DNA of 64,000 bases from Fibrobacteraceae bacterium. GTDB lineage: Bacteria; Fibrobacterota; Fibrobacteria; Fibrobacterales; Fibrobacteraceae. The stretch's first letter is position 1. Every line of letters starts with the position of its first letter. Below are positions 17,461 through 26,156 of the stretch, piece by piece. A program made the translations under genes and the position numbers. The DNA lies in NCBI GenBank assembly GCA_017625775.1, contig JAGAKE010000019.1, positions 1 through 64,000 of the forward strand. The letters run 5' to 3'. The notes below the pieces were generated by a model. It did no database searches, had not been told where the DNA came from, and worked only from the letters and a program-made list of their open reading frames with translations.

Positions 17461-18486
17461 CTACCTCGATACCCAACGATTAATTTCTTTTTTCCATTCT
17501 GATACGAATTCATTATTTGAAAGATTTTTCAGGAGATTAGCTTTCGACTCATCTTCACCATTTCGGCCAATGGCTTTTGCTGTTCCGTTTAATGTAAAAT
17601 AGGCTTCCCCTTGGCAAGATACCCCTTGCAATGTGAAACTTTCTGTACAAGATATTCCTAAGCTACCTTCTTTGCAAATTGGGGCAGACATTTCTAATTC
17701 AAGAATAATACCTACTTCGCAAGATTCTTGAAGACTTTGAATTTTTATATCACTAGAAATTTGTTCAAAAATGATTTTTCCTTCTTCAGTATTATAAGCG
17801 CCATCAATATAGACTCTATAATTGCTTTTAAAATGAGTGTATTCTTCAATCGCTTTATTATAACTAGCTTCTAATTCCAGCGTTTCTTCTTTTAAACCGA
17901 GAGATTCTAAGATTTGAAAGGAACCTCTATATTTTGAATAAGCTTTTGTTGCTTTTTCATAATTTGCAAATTTATCAAGAGGATGCGGTGTAGAAAGCAT
18001 TGCTATGGAAGATTGCAAATCATCTTTTGCTTTTAAAAAATCTTCTCGATAAGGTTTTGCTGCATCAACTTTAGACATACAGGCAACAACACCGACAGTT
18101 CCATTTTGAGTTATAGTTTCTAAAATATGAACATCTTGTCTATTACGAAGTTCTGTAGAAACTTGAGATTGTTGATCTAGAGATGATGTAATGTTTTCAG
18201 TTCCATCTGCTAATACGTCTGATTTTGTTTGCATTGTACTTGTTGATTGAACAGAGCTTTGGATTTGTTCTGCAATTTTTGAAATAGCATAATTTAAAGC
18301 TTGATCATAATTGGCCGCCACACCAGAACCCCGCAAATTATTTGCCGGGCATGAAAAGGAATTAAGAGTTTGTGAAATAGAAACTGGCGCCGATTCTTGA
18401 GAAAAAGCAGATGATTTAGGTCCGCTAGAAGCACACCCGAAAAAAGACACTATTAAAAAGAAGCTTATAATGGGAAATAGTTTCAT
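17461..18486 (-). CDS. LPP20-like lipoprotein
   Basis: 341-aa lipoprotein from the ATG at 18486, with FFGC lipobox (Cys18). A longer start at 18504 would run through the hairpin at 18499-18520. The segment LRGSGVAANYDQALNYAISKIAEQIQ is typical of the LPP20/FlgT-N fold, where a small sheet is packed on helices. A helical middle and a beta-rich C-terminal part with two Cys-containing strands follow. Function unknown; its paralogue lies directly upstream. Confidence 0.72.
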   Translation of the reverse strand: MKLFPIISFFLIVSFFGCASSGPKSSAFSQESAPVSISQTLNSFSCPANNLRGSGVAANYDQALNYAISKIAEQIQSSVQSTSTMQTKSDVLADGTENITSSLDQQSQVSTELRNRQDVHILETITQNGTVGVVACMSKVDAAKPYREDFLKAKDDLQSSIAMLSTPHPLDKFANYEKATKAYSKYRGSFQILESLGLKEETLELEASYNKAIEEYTHFKSNYRVYIDGAYNTEEGKIIFEQISSDIKIQSLQESCEVGIILELEMSAPICKEGSLGISCTESFTLQGVSCQGEAYFTLNGTAKAIGRNGEDESKANLLKNLSNNEFVSEWKKEINRWVSR

Positions 18487-18520
18487 AAAATATAAAATCC
18501 TCACATCTAGTGATGTGAGG
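18487..18520 (-). terminator. Hairpin between the two LPP20-like genes, possible attenuator
   Basis: A perfect 9-bp stem CCTCACATC/GATGTGAGG (18499-18507 with 18512-18520, loop TAGT) is followed on the minus strand by ATTTTATATTTT and then the next ATG. The 3' arm contains the only Shine-Dalgarno-like sequence (GTGAGG) for that gene. It may reduce read-through from the first gene or mask the ribosome site. Confidence 0.6.
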
Positions 18521-18529
18521 CGTTGATTG

Positions 18530-19066
18530 TTACTTTGTTGCTTCGTCTAATTCAGCGTAAGCTTTATTAGCTGCAGCTCGAATTTTTTCTTTCAATGCTT
18601 CATTTGCTGCATCAGCATCTTGCAAAGACTTTAAATATTCTGCAACAAGATCTGTCTCTATAGTCATGATTCCATAAATCTTGAATGATCCATCTTCCAA
18701 AGTTTCAACTTTGATTTCAGTTAAAGTAGCTCCATTTAAACGAGTATCCACTACTGTTTTTGAAGCACTTTGGAAGTGATCTGCAACATCGCCACCAACT
18801 TCTTCTTTGAACATTTTAGTTAAGCTTTTCATTTGAGCATCTACTTCTTTTGCTAAATCAACACGGGCATTTTGATCTGCCTTTTCCATAGCAATTTGCT
18901 CATTTTTTGATACACCAATTCCAAGCCCTGCAGGAATACGTTGCTTTTTAATTAGGTTTGTTTTCTTCATTTGCATTTCAATTAACATATCCGCAGTTTT
19001 TTCTTGAGGAGTGCCAGCACAACCAAATAATAATGCAGCCACACAGATTGTAATTATTTTCTTCAT
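18530..19066 (-). CDS. LPP20-family lipoprotein
   Basis: 178 aa, lipobox LFGC (Cys16), start supported by GGAGG at a good distance. The body matches the LPP20 pattern: GLGIGVSKNEQIAMEKADQNARVDLAKEV followed by strands and a helix, as in small lipoproteins that bind outer-membrane or flagellar structures elsewhere. The tail is helical (Ala/Lys/Glu). It is the first gene of the six-gene leftward operon and is separated from the next gene by the hairpin at 18499-18520, so it may be made in excess over its partners. Confidence 0.8.
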   Translation of the reverse strand: MKKIITICVAALLFGCAGTPQEKTADMLIEMQMKKTNLIKKQRIPAGLGIGVSKNEQIAMEKADQNARVDLAKEVDAQMKSLTKMFKEEVGGDVADHFQSASKTVVDTRLNGATLTEIKVETLEDGSFKIYGIMTIETDLVAEYLKSLQDADAANEALKEKIRAAANKAYAELDEATK

Positions 19067-19118
19067 TTGATGCCTCCATGAATATGTCGAAAATATTTTA
19101 CATAACTGCTTCGAATGT

Positions 19119-19131
19119 AAAAAAAAAAAAA
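19119..19131. repeat. Homopolymer of 13 A upstream of the FISUMP operon
   Basis: Thirteen consecutive A (T on the operon's coding strand), 53 to 65 nt before the start codon at 19066. On the minus strand the run lies between TTGCAT and TACATT, which could act as -35 and -10 elements with a 15-bp spacer, so slippage would change spacing. No other homopolymer this long was noticed in an intergenic position of the window. Confidence 0.7.
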
Positions 19132-19300
19132 CAAATGCAAGTAAATTTTCATTTACTCGTAATTTTTCAATATTCCTTAATATTTACCTATATAAAATAT
19201 CACGTTTTTTTAGCAATACTAAAAGAGCCGCTTAGAATATTAAGGAAAAATCAAAAAAAAACAAAAACTTCTAAGGGTTTAAAAAAAAGCATACCCTTTT
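19132..19300. other. AT-rich gap between the FISUMP operon and the CotH gene
   Basis: The 234-nt gap 19067-19300 holds the operon's upstream region. Near the CotH end, AAGGGT/ACCCTT (around 19273-19298) could form a weak stem followed by T-rich sequence on the minus strand, possibly a terminator. No convincing gene is seen. Confidence 0.35.
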
Positions 19301-22045
19301 TTAACGGAAAATTGCTTGTAACTTAGGGAAAGCTTCTGGCATAATAACCTTTATAGGTGAAGTGTCTCCATCACTCCAACCCACAAAAACTCCGCCAGGA
19401 TTTGGTACTGCTTCAAGCATTACAGAAAAACCTGTAAAGAAAGGCAGAGCAATTGAAGATACTGGTAAGGGTAAATGATGAACAGAAATATTTCCTTGCC
19501 CTACAGATTCTAATTGAACCGTAGCAACACTTGACAATTCAAAGTATTCTTGCATTTCTTGAAATACAATACCTGAACGCGTACTAGCAAATTCGTAAAT
19601 CAAATTTAATTGATGCGCCATGTGATTTTCATTTTTATTCCAGCGTTCTTGGTCTCGCGGAATTTCTGCTTCAAATTCCGACATCATCGCATCAATTTTT
19701 GTTTTAAGTAGCGCTGGCGAAAAATATGTTGCTAACAATACTACAAATCGATTAATAAACGCCGATTTAAATTTTTCATTTTTCATTAGCGTGCGTTGCA
19801 AAAAAGTAGATTCAGGCCCGTTTGGCCAAGAAGGACCAGAGTCTGTTAAAGTGAAATCAAAAATATTTCCCTTGAATTCAGAGTATTCATTACCCCAGCC
19901 AAAATCTAAATCGTAAAGGAACCATTTCCACTTTGTGGTTGGCGAACGCCATTTTTTCAAATTATTGCTAGGCCAATCTCTATTGTTTGCAAAAATTTCA
20001 ACTTGCAAGTAATTCATGAAATTTTCAACGTCCATCCATTGTTTAATTTGCTCATAATATTCATCTTGTTCGGCTCCATTTGTTTCCAAATAAGAAATCA
20101 TTTTTAAGTAATCCACTGCAGAACCATTGCTTGCAGAATTATCAGCCTTTAACAAATCGATTGTTTCTGGGTTTAAACCATAATTTGTTTCAAAGTAGTA
20201 TTCCGTTGAACGTTCCCGAATATTGTGAATACCAAAATATTCTCCGTTATAGAAAACAATTGCCGACCTAGACTTTTGATAATCTACGCCCAAGCCTTCT
20301 GAAACAGAACTCGCTAAGCGGTCGCGAATGTAATCGTTTGGAAAATTGGACCCATTGTTACGCAGTAAGAATACTCTAAATTCTTGCAAGTGCGGAAACT
20401 TTGGAAACAGCGGATAATTCAATCGCGTTTTGCCATATTTTTCCTTAAAAGTAATCGATGCTGATTTTTTATCATTGGCGCGGCTATAATTGCCAAAAAT
20501 TTTATAAGCGGCTTTTTCAGAAAATGCTGGCGCTACATGCCCCGGCTCAAAGAAATCTACAACCACCGGGACTTCTTTATCTAACCAATAATTAGCGCCA
20601 TAATGTGGGTCCGCGGACTGAGCGTTCGGTCCTTCCATATAAATTCCTGTGTCTGGGTTAAACCATGAATTTGGATCCCCCGTTAAGAAAACTGTGGCTA
20701 TGCTTGGCTGCGTTTCAAAAACATAAGTTCTGCTAATTACCTCGCTAGGAAGAGCGCCTTCTTTAAAAGTGGCGCAACGAAGCACGGTCGTTTCTGAAAT
20801 AGAAAGCGGTTCTGCATAAATTGGACTATGAACGCCCGGTAGCGCCCCCCCTTTTTCACAACGAATTACTGACGAAGGTTCCACATTCATCGTCAATAAA
20901 AATGGCTCAGAATAAAAACCCGATGGCGGCATTTCTAATTTCTGCGCTTGAACGGGATAAAGTTGAGTCGTCGCTTCTTGCATTGGGCTCGGGTCTGCAA
21001 AGCCCCAATTTCCTAAAGCATCCGTTCCCCAGGTTTTTCCTAAAGGTAATTCCGGATAAGTGACCGAATCTAAAATTCCGACCCCATTAGTTAAGTAAAG
21101 CGTTCCGCCCGTGTTTTTTATTTTAAAAGAGGCATGAGGTTCTGTTCCGCGATTGCGAGCAATATAATGGTGAAAATCAAATTTCACTAAAGTCATTTCA
21201 TTGTCTTCTGGAGAAAAACGTGTTCCGTAAATTTGAGTCAAGTCTGGAAAATTCAAACCTTGCGGCAATGAAATCCTATAAGTGGTTGAAGAATCGCCCG
21301 TTCCTGTAATAATAGAACTCCAGCCTTTCCAATCATCTAAATCCGGTTGTGCTAAATTGAGTTTTAACTTGGCGTTTTTAGAAAGGTAACCTGTCAGCAA
21401 TAATTCATTTGCTTTTGAAATATCTAAAACATCTGATGAAGAGGAATTTCCCGTTCCAATAAATAAACAAGCCGAATGCCAACCTAATTCTTCATTTTCG
21501 CCATACTGAATTTGAGCTGAAAATTGAAAATTTCCCTCAGGACTTCGAACCTTGTATTTTGGATCATACGCCCAAGGTCTTACAAAACTAGTTCCAGGAA
21601 TTTCAGCATTGTCTTCATCTGCCCAGCCCCAAGCTCCGCTTCCCACCATATCTATAGAATCGTGAGGCGCAATAAAATGCGGTAGATTTTTTCCTGAAAG
21701 AAAGATGACTAAACGTTCCCCGACTCCCATGGGAGCATTTCCAATTTGCCACTTTGCTGGTTGTGACGGAGAATCTGTTAAATAAAGTCCTTCCAAATTA
21801 ATAGGAACTTCCGCAACATTCAAAAATTCTACAAAAGGAGGGTCTTCGCCTTCAAAATCGGTAAATGACAAGTTTACCGGGTCTATTTCACTAAATTTTA
21901 CAGGAGAATTTCCAAAATAAGGCATTGAGACGACTAAAGAATCCTCTCCTGGTTGTTTTTCTACATCCATTTCAACTTTTTGAGAAGATTCCCCGCTGCA
22001 CCCAAAAAAGAATAACCCTATTATAACGCACCACAGAAATTTCAT
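19301..22045 (-). CDS. CotH kinase-family lipoprotein with lamin-tail and InlB-like domains
   Basis: 914 aa, lipobox FFGC (Cys16). In order: a lamin-tail-type domain (about 45-175), beta-rich segments with a second lamin-tail-like piece (about 300-360), a chitobiase C-terminal-like domain (about 370-445, FYSEPFLLTMNVEPSS), the CotH kinase-like domain (about 455-830) with FRVFLLRNNGSNF, YFGIHNIRER and the metal-binding FLYDLDFGWG, then an InlB-type repeat domain (about 845-914, GGVFVGWSDGDTSP). CotH proteins are atypical protein kinases of spore coats, and related domains occur in cellulosome and surface proteins. The Lys usual after the GxY loop is Arg here, so kinase activity is uncertain. 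Likely displayed on the cell surface. Confidence 0.85.
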   Translation of the reverse strand: MKFLWCVIIGLFFFGCSGESSQKVEMDVEKQPGEDSLVVSMPYFGNSPVKFSEIDPVNLSFTDFEGEDPPFVEFLNVAEVPINLEGLYLTDSPSQPAKWQIGNAPMGVGERLVIFLSGKNLPHFIAPHDSIDMVGSGAWGWADEDNAEIPGTSFVRPWAYDPKYKVRSPEGNFQFSAQIQYGENEELGWHSACLFIGTGNSSSSDVLDISKANELLLTGYLSKNAKLKLNLAQPDLDDWKGWSSIITGTGDSSTTYRISLPQGLNFPDLTQIYGTRFSPEDNEMTLVKFDFHHYIARNRGTEPHASFKIKNTGGTLYLTNGVGILDSVTYPELPLGKTWGTDALGNWGFADPSPMQEATTQLYPVQAQKLEMPPSGFYSEPFLLTMNVEPSSVIRCEKGGALPGVHSPIYAEPLSISETTVLRCATFKEGALPSEVISRTYVFETQPSIATVFLTGDPNSWFNPDTGIYMEGPNAQSADPHYGANYWLDKEVPVVVDFFEPGHVAPAFSEKAAYKIFGNYSRANDKKSASITFKEKYGKTRLNYPLFPKFPHLQEFRVFLLRNNGSNFPNDYIRDRLASSVSEGLGVDYQKSRSAIVFYNGEYFGIHNIRERSTEYYFETNYGLNPETIDLLKADNSASNGSAVDYLKMISYLETNGAEQDEYYEQIKQWMDVENFMNYLQVEIFANNRDWPSNNLKKWRSPTTKWKWFLYDLDFGWGNEYSEFKGNIFDFTLTDSGPSWPNGPESTFLQRTLMKNEKFKSAFINRFVVLLATYFSPALLKTKIDAMMSEFEAEIPRDQERWNKNENHMAHQLNLIYEFASTRSGIVFQEMQEYFELSSVATVQLESVGQGNISVHHLPLPVSSIALPFFTGFSVMLEAVPNPGGVFVGWSDGDTSPIKVIMPEAFPKLQAIFR

Positions 22046-22240
22046 TCGTAGAATATACTCTATTTAATATAATCAAGCCAAATGAAAGTTTTTTGTAAGT
22101 TTCGAGAAGTTCTGGATTTTTGCTCATTTGTTGAAATTTGTTCTTATTCCTTGCTTACGTTTGATAGTAAATCACATTTTCTTTCCATTTTAGATTATGT
22201 TGTTTACATTCCCCCCTTTTTTGACTATTTTTGGCTTATT
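22046..22240. promoter_or_regulatory. Divergent promoter region between CotH and the polysaccharide locus
   Basis: 195 nt between divergent genes. It must hold promoters for both directions; AT-rich -10-like hexamers (TATACT, TATAAT near 22050-22072 on either strand) are visible but I cannot assign start sites. An in-frame reading frame extends the dehydrogenase gene to 22082, but that part has no protein-like pattern. Confidence 0.45.
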
Positions 22241-23614
22241 ATGGAATTTAAAACGAATATTTTGTGTATTGGCGCTGGCTATGTCGGTGGCCCAACAATG
22301 ACCGTCATCGCCGATAAGTGTCCTGATGTTAAGGTAACTGTTGTAGATATTAATCAAGCAAGAATTGCTGCTTGGAACAGCGAAAACCTCCCTATCTTTG
22401 AACCTGGGTTAGATGATGTTGTAAAACGTGCCCGTGGTCGAAATTTATTTTTCAGCACAGATATTGTTAAAGGTATTCAAGAAGCTGATATTATTTTTGT
22501 TTCTGTAAACACTCCAACTAAAACATTTGGACATGGAGCCGGTAAAGCAAGCGACCTTCAATATTGGGAAAAAACTGCACGCCAAATTTTAGACGTTTGT
22601 GATTCCGGAAAAATTATCGTAGAAAAATCCACTTTGCCAGTACGCACCGCAGCCGCTATGGAACGCATTTTGAATTCTAACGACAAAGGAATTCATTTTG
22701 AAGTTTTGAGTAACCCGGAATTCTTAGCAGAAGGCACCGCTATACAAGATCTTTTCGAACCAGACCGCGTGCTTATCGGAAGTCATCAGACTGAATCTGG
22801 GCTTGCTGCTTGCCAAAAACTCGTAGATGTTTATGCGCATTGGGTTCCTCGTGAACGTATTTTAACTACAAACCTCTGGAGCTCAGAACTTACCAAACTT
22901 ACGGCTAACGCATTCCTTGCACAACGCATTTCTTCAATCAATTCCATTAGCGCTCTTTGCGAAAAAACCGGAGCTGATGTAGATGAAGTTGCTTTTGTGA
23001 TGGGAAAAGATTCCCGCATTGGTCCGAAATTTTTAAAGGCCTCTATTGGCTTTGGCGGTAGTTGCTTCAAAAAAGATATTTTGAATTTGGTTTATCTTTG
23101 CGAATATTATGGTTTGCCTGAAGTTGCCGCTTATTGGGAAAGTGTAGTCAAAATCAATGAATGGCAAACCCATCGTATGGTTTCAAAAATGCTTGAAGTG
23201 ATGTTTAACACCATTGCAAGCAAGCGAATTGCCGTTTTTGGCTTTGCTTTTAAAGCCAACACCGGCGATACTCGCGAAAGTCCGGCAAATTTAGTAGTTC
23301 GTGATTTGCTTGCCGAACATGCCATACCAGTCGTCACAGATCCAAAAGCTATTCCAGACGCTAAGCGTGATTTGGCTGATGTTCTAGAACAAGTTCAGTT
23401 TGAAGAAGATCCTTATGTAGCAGCCGAAGGCGCCCATGCAGTTGTTGTTTGCACCGAATGGAAATGCTTTGCCGAATTAGATTGGAAGAAAATCTACAAT
23501 TCCATGGCCAAGCCGGCATTCATTTTTGATGGCAGAAATATTCTTGATGCTCAAGAACTCAAAAACATTGGCTTTGAAGTCGTTAGCATTGGTAAAGGTA
23601 AGGCAGAAGGATAA
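22241..23614 (+). CDS. ugd: UDP-glucose 6-dehydrogenase, animal-type
   Basis: Oxidises UDP-glucose to UDP-glucuronate with two NAD+. 457 aa from the ATG at 22241; an upstream start at 22082 would add 53 residues before the Rossmann fold and is rejected. The NAD site is GAGYVGGPT (11-19) and the catalytic Cys275 is in FGGSCFKKD, one residue off the human Cys276. Long stretches follow the eukaryotic enzyme closely ([45 protein letters not shown]-type GDTRES), more than the shorter bacterial Ugd does. It heads the polysaccharide locus and supplies a uronic acid precursor. The next gene starts immediately after its stop. Confidence 0.93.
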   Translation: MEFKTNILCIGAGYVGGPTMTVIADKCPDVKVTVVDINQARIAAWNSENLPIFEPGLDDVVKRARGRNLFFSTDIVKGIQEADIIFVSVNTPTKTFGHGAGKASDLQYWEKTARQILDVCDSGKIIVEKSTLPVRTAAAMERILNSNDKGIHFEVLSNPEFLAEGTAIQDLFEPDRVLIGSHQTESGLAACQKLVDVYAHWVPRERILTTNLWSSELTKLTANAFLAQRISSINSISALCEKTGADVDEVAFVMGKDSRIGPKFLKASIGFGGSCFKKDILNLVYLCEYYGLPEVAAYWESVVKINEWQTHRMVSKMLEVMFNTIASKRIAVFGFAFKANTGDTRESPANLVVRDLLAEHAIPVVTDPKAIPDAKRDLADVLEQVQFEEDPYVAAEGAHAVVVCTEWKCFAELDWKKIYNSMAKPAFIFDGRNILDAQELKNIGFEVVSIGKGKAEG

Positions 23615-24928
23615 ATGGCAAACATTAGCATTTTTGGTTTAGGCTATGTTGGTTGTGTCGGAACAGCTTGCCTTGCAAAGTTAGGGCATAAAGTCATTGG
23701 TTATGACATTGATGAGACAAAAGTTTCTTGCATTAACCAAGGAATCCCTACTATCGTAGAACGAGAAGTCGATGAAGTTATGAAAGAAGCCCATACTCAG
23801 GGTTTAATTTCAGCCACCTCTTCTACAGAACAAGCTGTATCCAAATCGAGTATTTCTTTTCTTTGTGTAGGCACTCCAAATGCAAGCGATGGACAATTAG
23901 ATACTTCTTGTTTATTTCATGCTATTAGAAACATTGGTAAAGCCTTAAGGTCTAAATCTACTTTCCATATTGTTGTTATTCGAAGCACAGTGCCGCCAGG
24001 AACGAACGAAACCGCAACAGAAATTTTGGAAAAAGAATCAGGAAAAAAAGCAGGCATTAACTTTGCTGTTGTTTCTAATCCAGAATTTTTACGCGAAGGA
24101 ATGGCCGTATCTGACTTTTTAGCGCCGCCTATTACTGTTTTAGGTTCTGCCAACCCGCAAGCTTTAAAAATTTTACGCAAAATTTATGAACCTCTCAATA
24201 GCAATATTATTGAGGTTCCTCCAAAAGTTGCAGAAATCATCAAGTTTGTAAATAACTCATACCACGCTCTAAAAGTTGCATTTGCAAATGAAATTGGTGC
24301 TGTATGTAAAAAACTAGACATTGATAGCCATCAAGTGATGGATTTATTTTGTCAAGATACTCAATTAAATCTTTCGCCATATTATTTCAAACCTGGATTT
24401 GCTTATGGAGGGTCTTGCCTTCCAAAAGATTTGAAGGGATTGAATTACTTGGCAAAATCAAATCAGGTTGATGTTCCTATACTCGCTTCAGTTGAACACA
24501 GCAATTCTCTACACATTCAACGGGTTTTAGACCGAGTGCAAGAAATTGGTATTCGTTCAATAGGAATTATTGGTTTAACCTTTAAAGCAGGTACCGATGA
24601 TTTGCGTAATTCGGCAGCCATTAGACTTGCAGAAAGCTTAATCGGAAAAGGATTTTCCATTCGTATTTACGACCGCTTTTTAAATATAGCTCGTGAAAAG
24701 TCTGATGGAAAAAAAGAATTATCTCACAGAATCCCACACTTGCTCCCTCTTTTAGAAGAAACTCCAGAATCACTTATTCAAAAAGTTTCTCTGGTTCTTG
24801 TTACGGTAAGAAATTCAGAAGTACCTCAACTAATTATCAATAATCCAGGCATCCACTTTTTAGATTTAGTTCGTTTAAAAGATTCTTCTGTTGAATCGAT
24901 GCCTAATTATGAAGGATTTTGTTGGTAA
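23615..24928 (+). CDS. GDP-mannose 6-dehydrogenase-like, AlgD family
   Basis: 437-aa nucleotide-sugar dehydrogenase of the UDP-glucose/GDP-mannose family. NAD site GLGYVGCVG (8-16), catalytic Cys268 in AYGGSCLPKD, the same position as in Pseudomonas AlgD. Also AlgD-like are FCQDTQLNLSPYYFKPGFA, the GLTFKAGTDDLR segment and the final EGFCW. It would turn GDP-mannose into GDP-mannuronate. A UDP-sugar substrate cannot be excluded. It sits directly behind the animal-type UDP-glucose dehydrogenase, so the locus can make two different uronic acids. Confidence 0.85.
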   Translation: MANISIFGLGYVGCVGTACLAKLGHKVIGYDIDETKVSCINQGIPTIVEREVDEVMKEAHTQGLISATSSTEQAVSKSSISFLCVGTPNASDGQLDTSCLFHAIRNIGKALRSKSTFHIVVIRSTVPPGTNETATEILEKESGKKAGINFAVVSNPEFLREGMAVSDFLAPPITVLGSANPQALKILRKIYEPLNSNIIEVPPKVAEIIKFVNNSYHALKVAFANEIGAVCKKLDIDSHQVMDLFCQDTQLNLSPYYFKPGFAYGGSCLPKDLKGLNYLAKSNQVDVPILASVEHSNSLHIQRVLDRVQEIGIRSIGIIGLTFKAGTDDLRNSAAIRLAESLIGKGFSIRIYDRFLNIAREKSDGKKELSHRIPHLLPLLEETPESLIQKVSLVLVTVRNSEVPQLIINNPGIHFLDLVRLKDSSVESMPNYEGFCW

Positions 24929-26130
24929 TGAATCAAGAGTTGTTTGGGAAAAAAATTACAATCGTTGTAGAAAACCTTCCTGTTCCTTTTGACAGACGTG
25001 TTTGGCAAGAATCTCTATCTTTAAAAGAAGCTGGAGCTGAGGTTACGGTAATTTGTCCTAAAACCAAAGCTTATCCATTAGAATATGAAGAATTAGAAGG
25101 AATCCGAATTTATCGCCACTCTTTAATTGAAGCGAATAGAACTTTGGATTATTTTAAAGAATACCTTTCGGCCTTATTTCACGAATCTCGCCTTTTATGG
25201 AAAGTATTTAGAAAGCAAGGAAGGCAAGATGTAATTCACGCTTGCAACCCACCTGATTTAATTTTTATAGCAGCCCTTCCATTTTTCCTTTTTACTAAAT
25301 GCAAATTTCTTTTTGATCATCACGATATTAACCCAGAACTTTGGATTGCAAAATTCGGCAAAAAAGGCTTGGGATACAAAGCCATGCTCTTGGTTGAAAG
25401 ATTGACTTATTTTTTCGCCAAGCACGCTATTGTCACCAATGAATCTTATAAAGAAATTGCCATAAAACGAGGGAAAAAATCTCCAGAAAATGTAACCATT
25501 GTTCGTTCTGGTCCTGATTTATCAAAACTAAAAGTCGGAGCACCGAAACCAGAAGTCAAGAATGGTTTTAATTTTCTTGTGGGCTATATTGGCGTAATGG
25601 GTAAACAAGAGGGTATTGATTTACTCTTACAATCCATTGACTATATAGTCAAAAAAAAACGCGAAGATATTCGTTTTTGCTTAATGGGGGGCGGCCCCGC
25701 TCTTGAAGAATTAAGAGAGTTGAATCAAAAGCTTGGATTAGAAAAATTTGTTGAATTCCCCGGTCGCGTTTCGAATGAATACCTAGCAGACATTCTCAAT
25801 ACAGCAGATGTTTGTGTAAATCCAGATGTTCCTTCTGAAATGAATGACAAATCCACCATGAACAAAATCATGGAGTATATGGCTTTTGGAAAACCAATTG
25901 TACAATACACTTTAAAAGAAGGCATGTTCTCGGCAAAGCAAGCTTCATTGTACGCTAAAAATACAGATACTATTGATTTTGCAGAAAAAATTCTTTGGTT
26001 ATTAGAGCACCCAAAAGAAGCTCAAGAAATGGGCGTTTTTGGCAGGAACCGCGTAGAAAAAGAACTTTGTTGGGAATTTGAAAAACCAAAGCTTATTAGC
26101 GCCTACAAAAAAATTTTAAACCTAGATTAA
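24928..26130 (+). CDS. GT4 family glycosyltransferase
   Basis: 400 aa from the ATG at 24928, which overlaps the previous stop by one base (TAATG). GT-B fold retaining enzyme: N-terminal acceptor domain starts with IVVENLPVPFDRRVWQE, a pattern seen in WbuB-type surface-polysaccharide transferases. The C-terminal nucleotide-sugar domain includes LVGYIGVMGKQEGIDLL, the FPGRVSNEYLADIL segment and KIMEYMAFGKPIVQY. It adds one sugar to a growing lipid-linked repeat at the cytoplasmic membrane. Donor and acceptor are unknown; UDP-glucuronate or GDP-mannuronate are possible because of the two genes before it. Confidence 0.88.
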   Translation: MNQELFGKKITIVVENLPVPFDRRVWQESLSLKEAGAEVTVICPKTKAYPLEYEELEGIRIYRHSLIEANRTLDYFKEYLSALFHESRLLWKVFRKQGRQDVIHACNPPDLIFIAALPFFLFTKCKFLFDHHDINPELWIAKFGKKGLGYKAMLLVERLTYFFAKHAIVTNESYKEIAIKRGKKSPENVTIVRSGPDLSKLKVGAPKPEVKNGFNFLVGYIGVMGKQEGIDLLLQSIDYIVKKKREDIRFCLMGGGPALEELRELNQKLGLEKFVEFPGRVSNEYLADILNTADVCVNPDVPSEMNDKSTMNKIMEYMAFGKPIVQYTLKEGMFSAKQASLYAKNTDTIDFAEKILWLLEHPKEAQEMGVFGRNRVEKELCWEFEKPKLISAYKKILNLD

Positions 26131-26156
26131 ACAGCAATCCTTGCTATTTTTTCAAT

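Noticed and set aside
19078..19326. 82-codon plus-strand frame in the AT-rich gap
   Set aside because: Lys/Phe/Ile-rich, overlaps the end of the CotH gene and covers the poly-A tract; looks like random AT-rich sequence.
22082..22240. N-terminal extension of the UDP-glucose dehydrogenase
   Set aside because: The extra 53 residues do not belong to the family, which starts near the NAD-binding loop; the ATG at 22241 fits.
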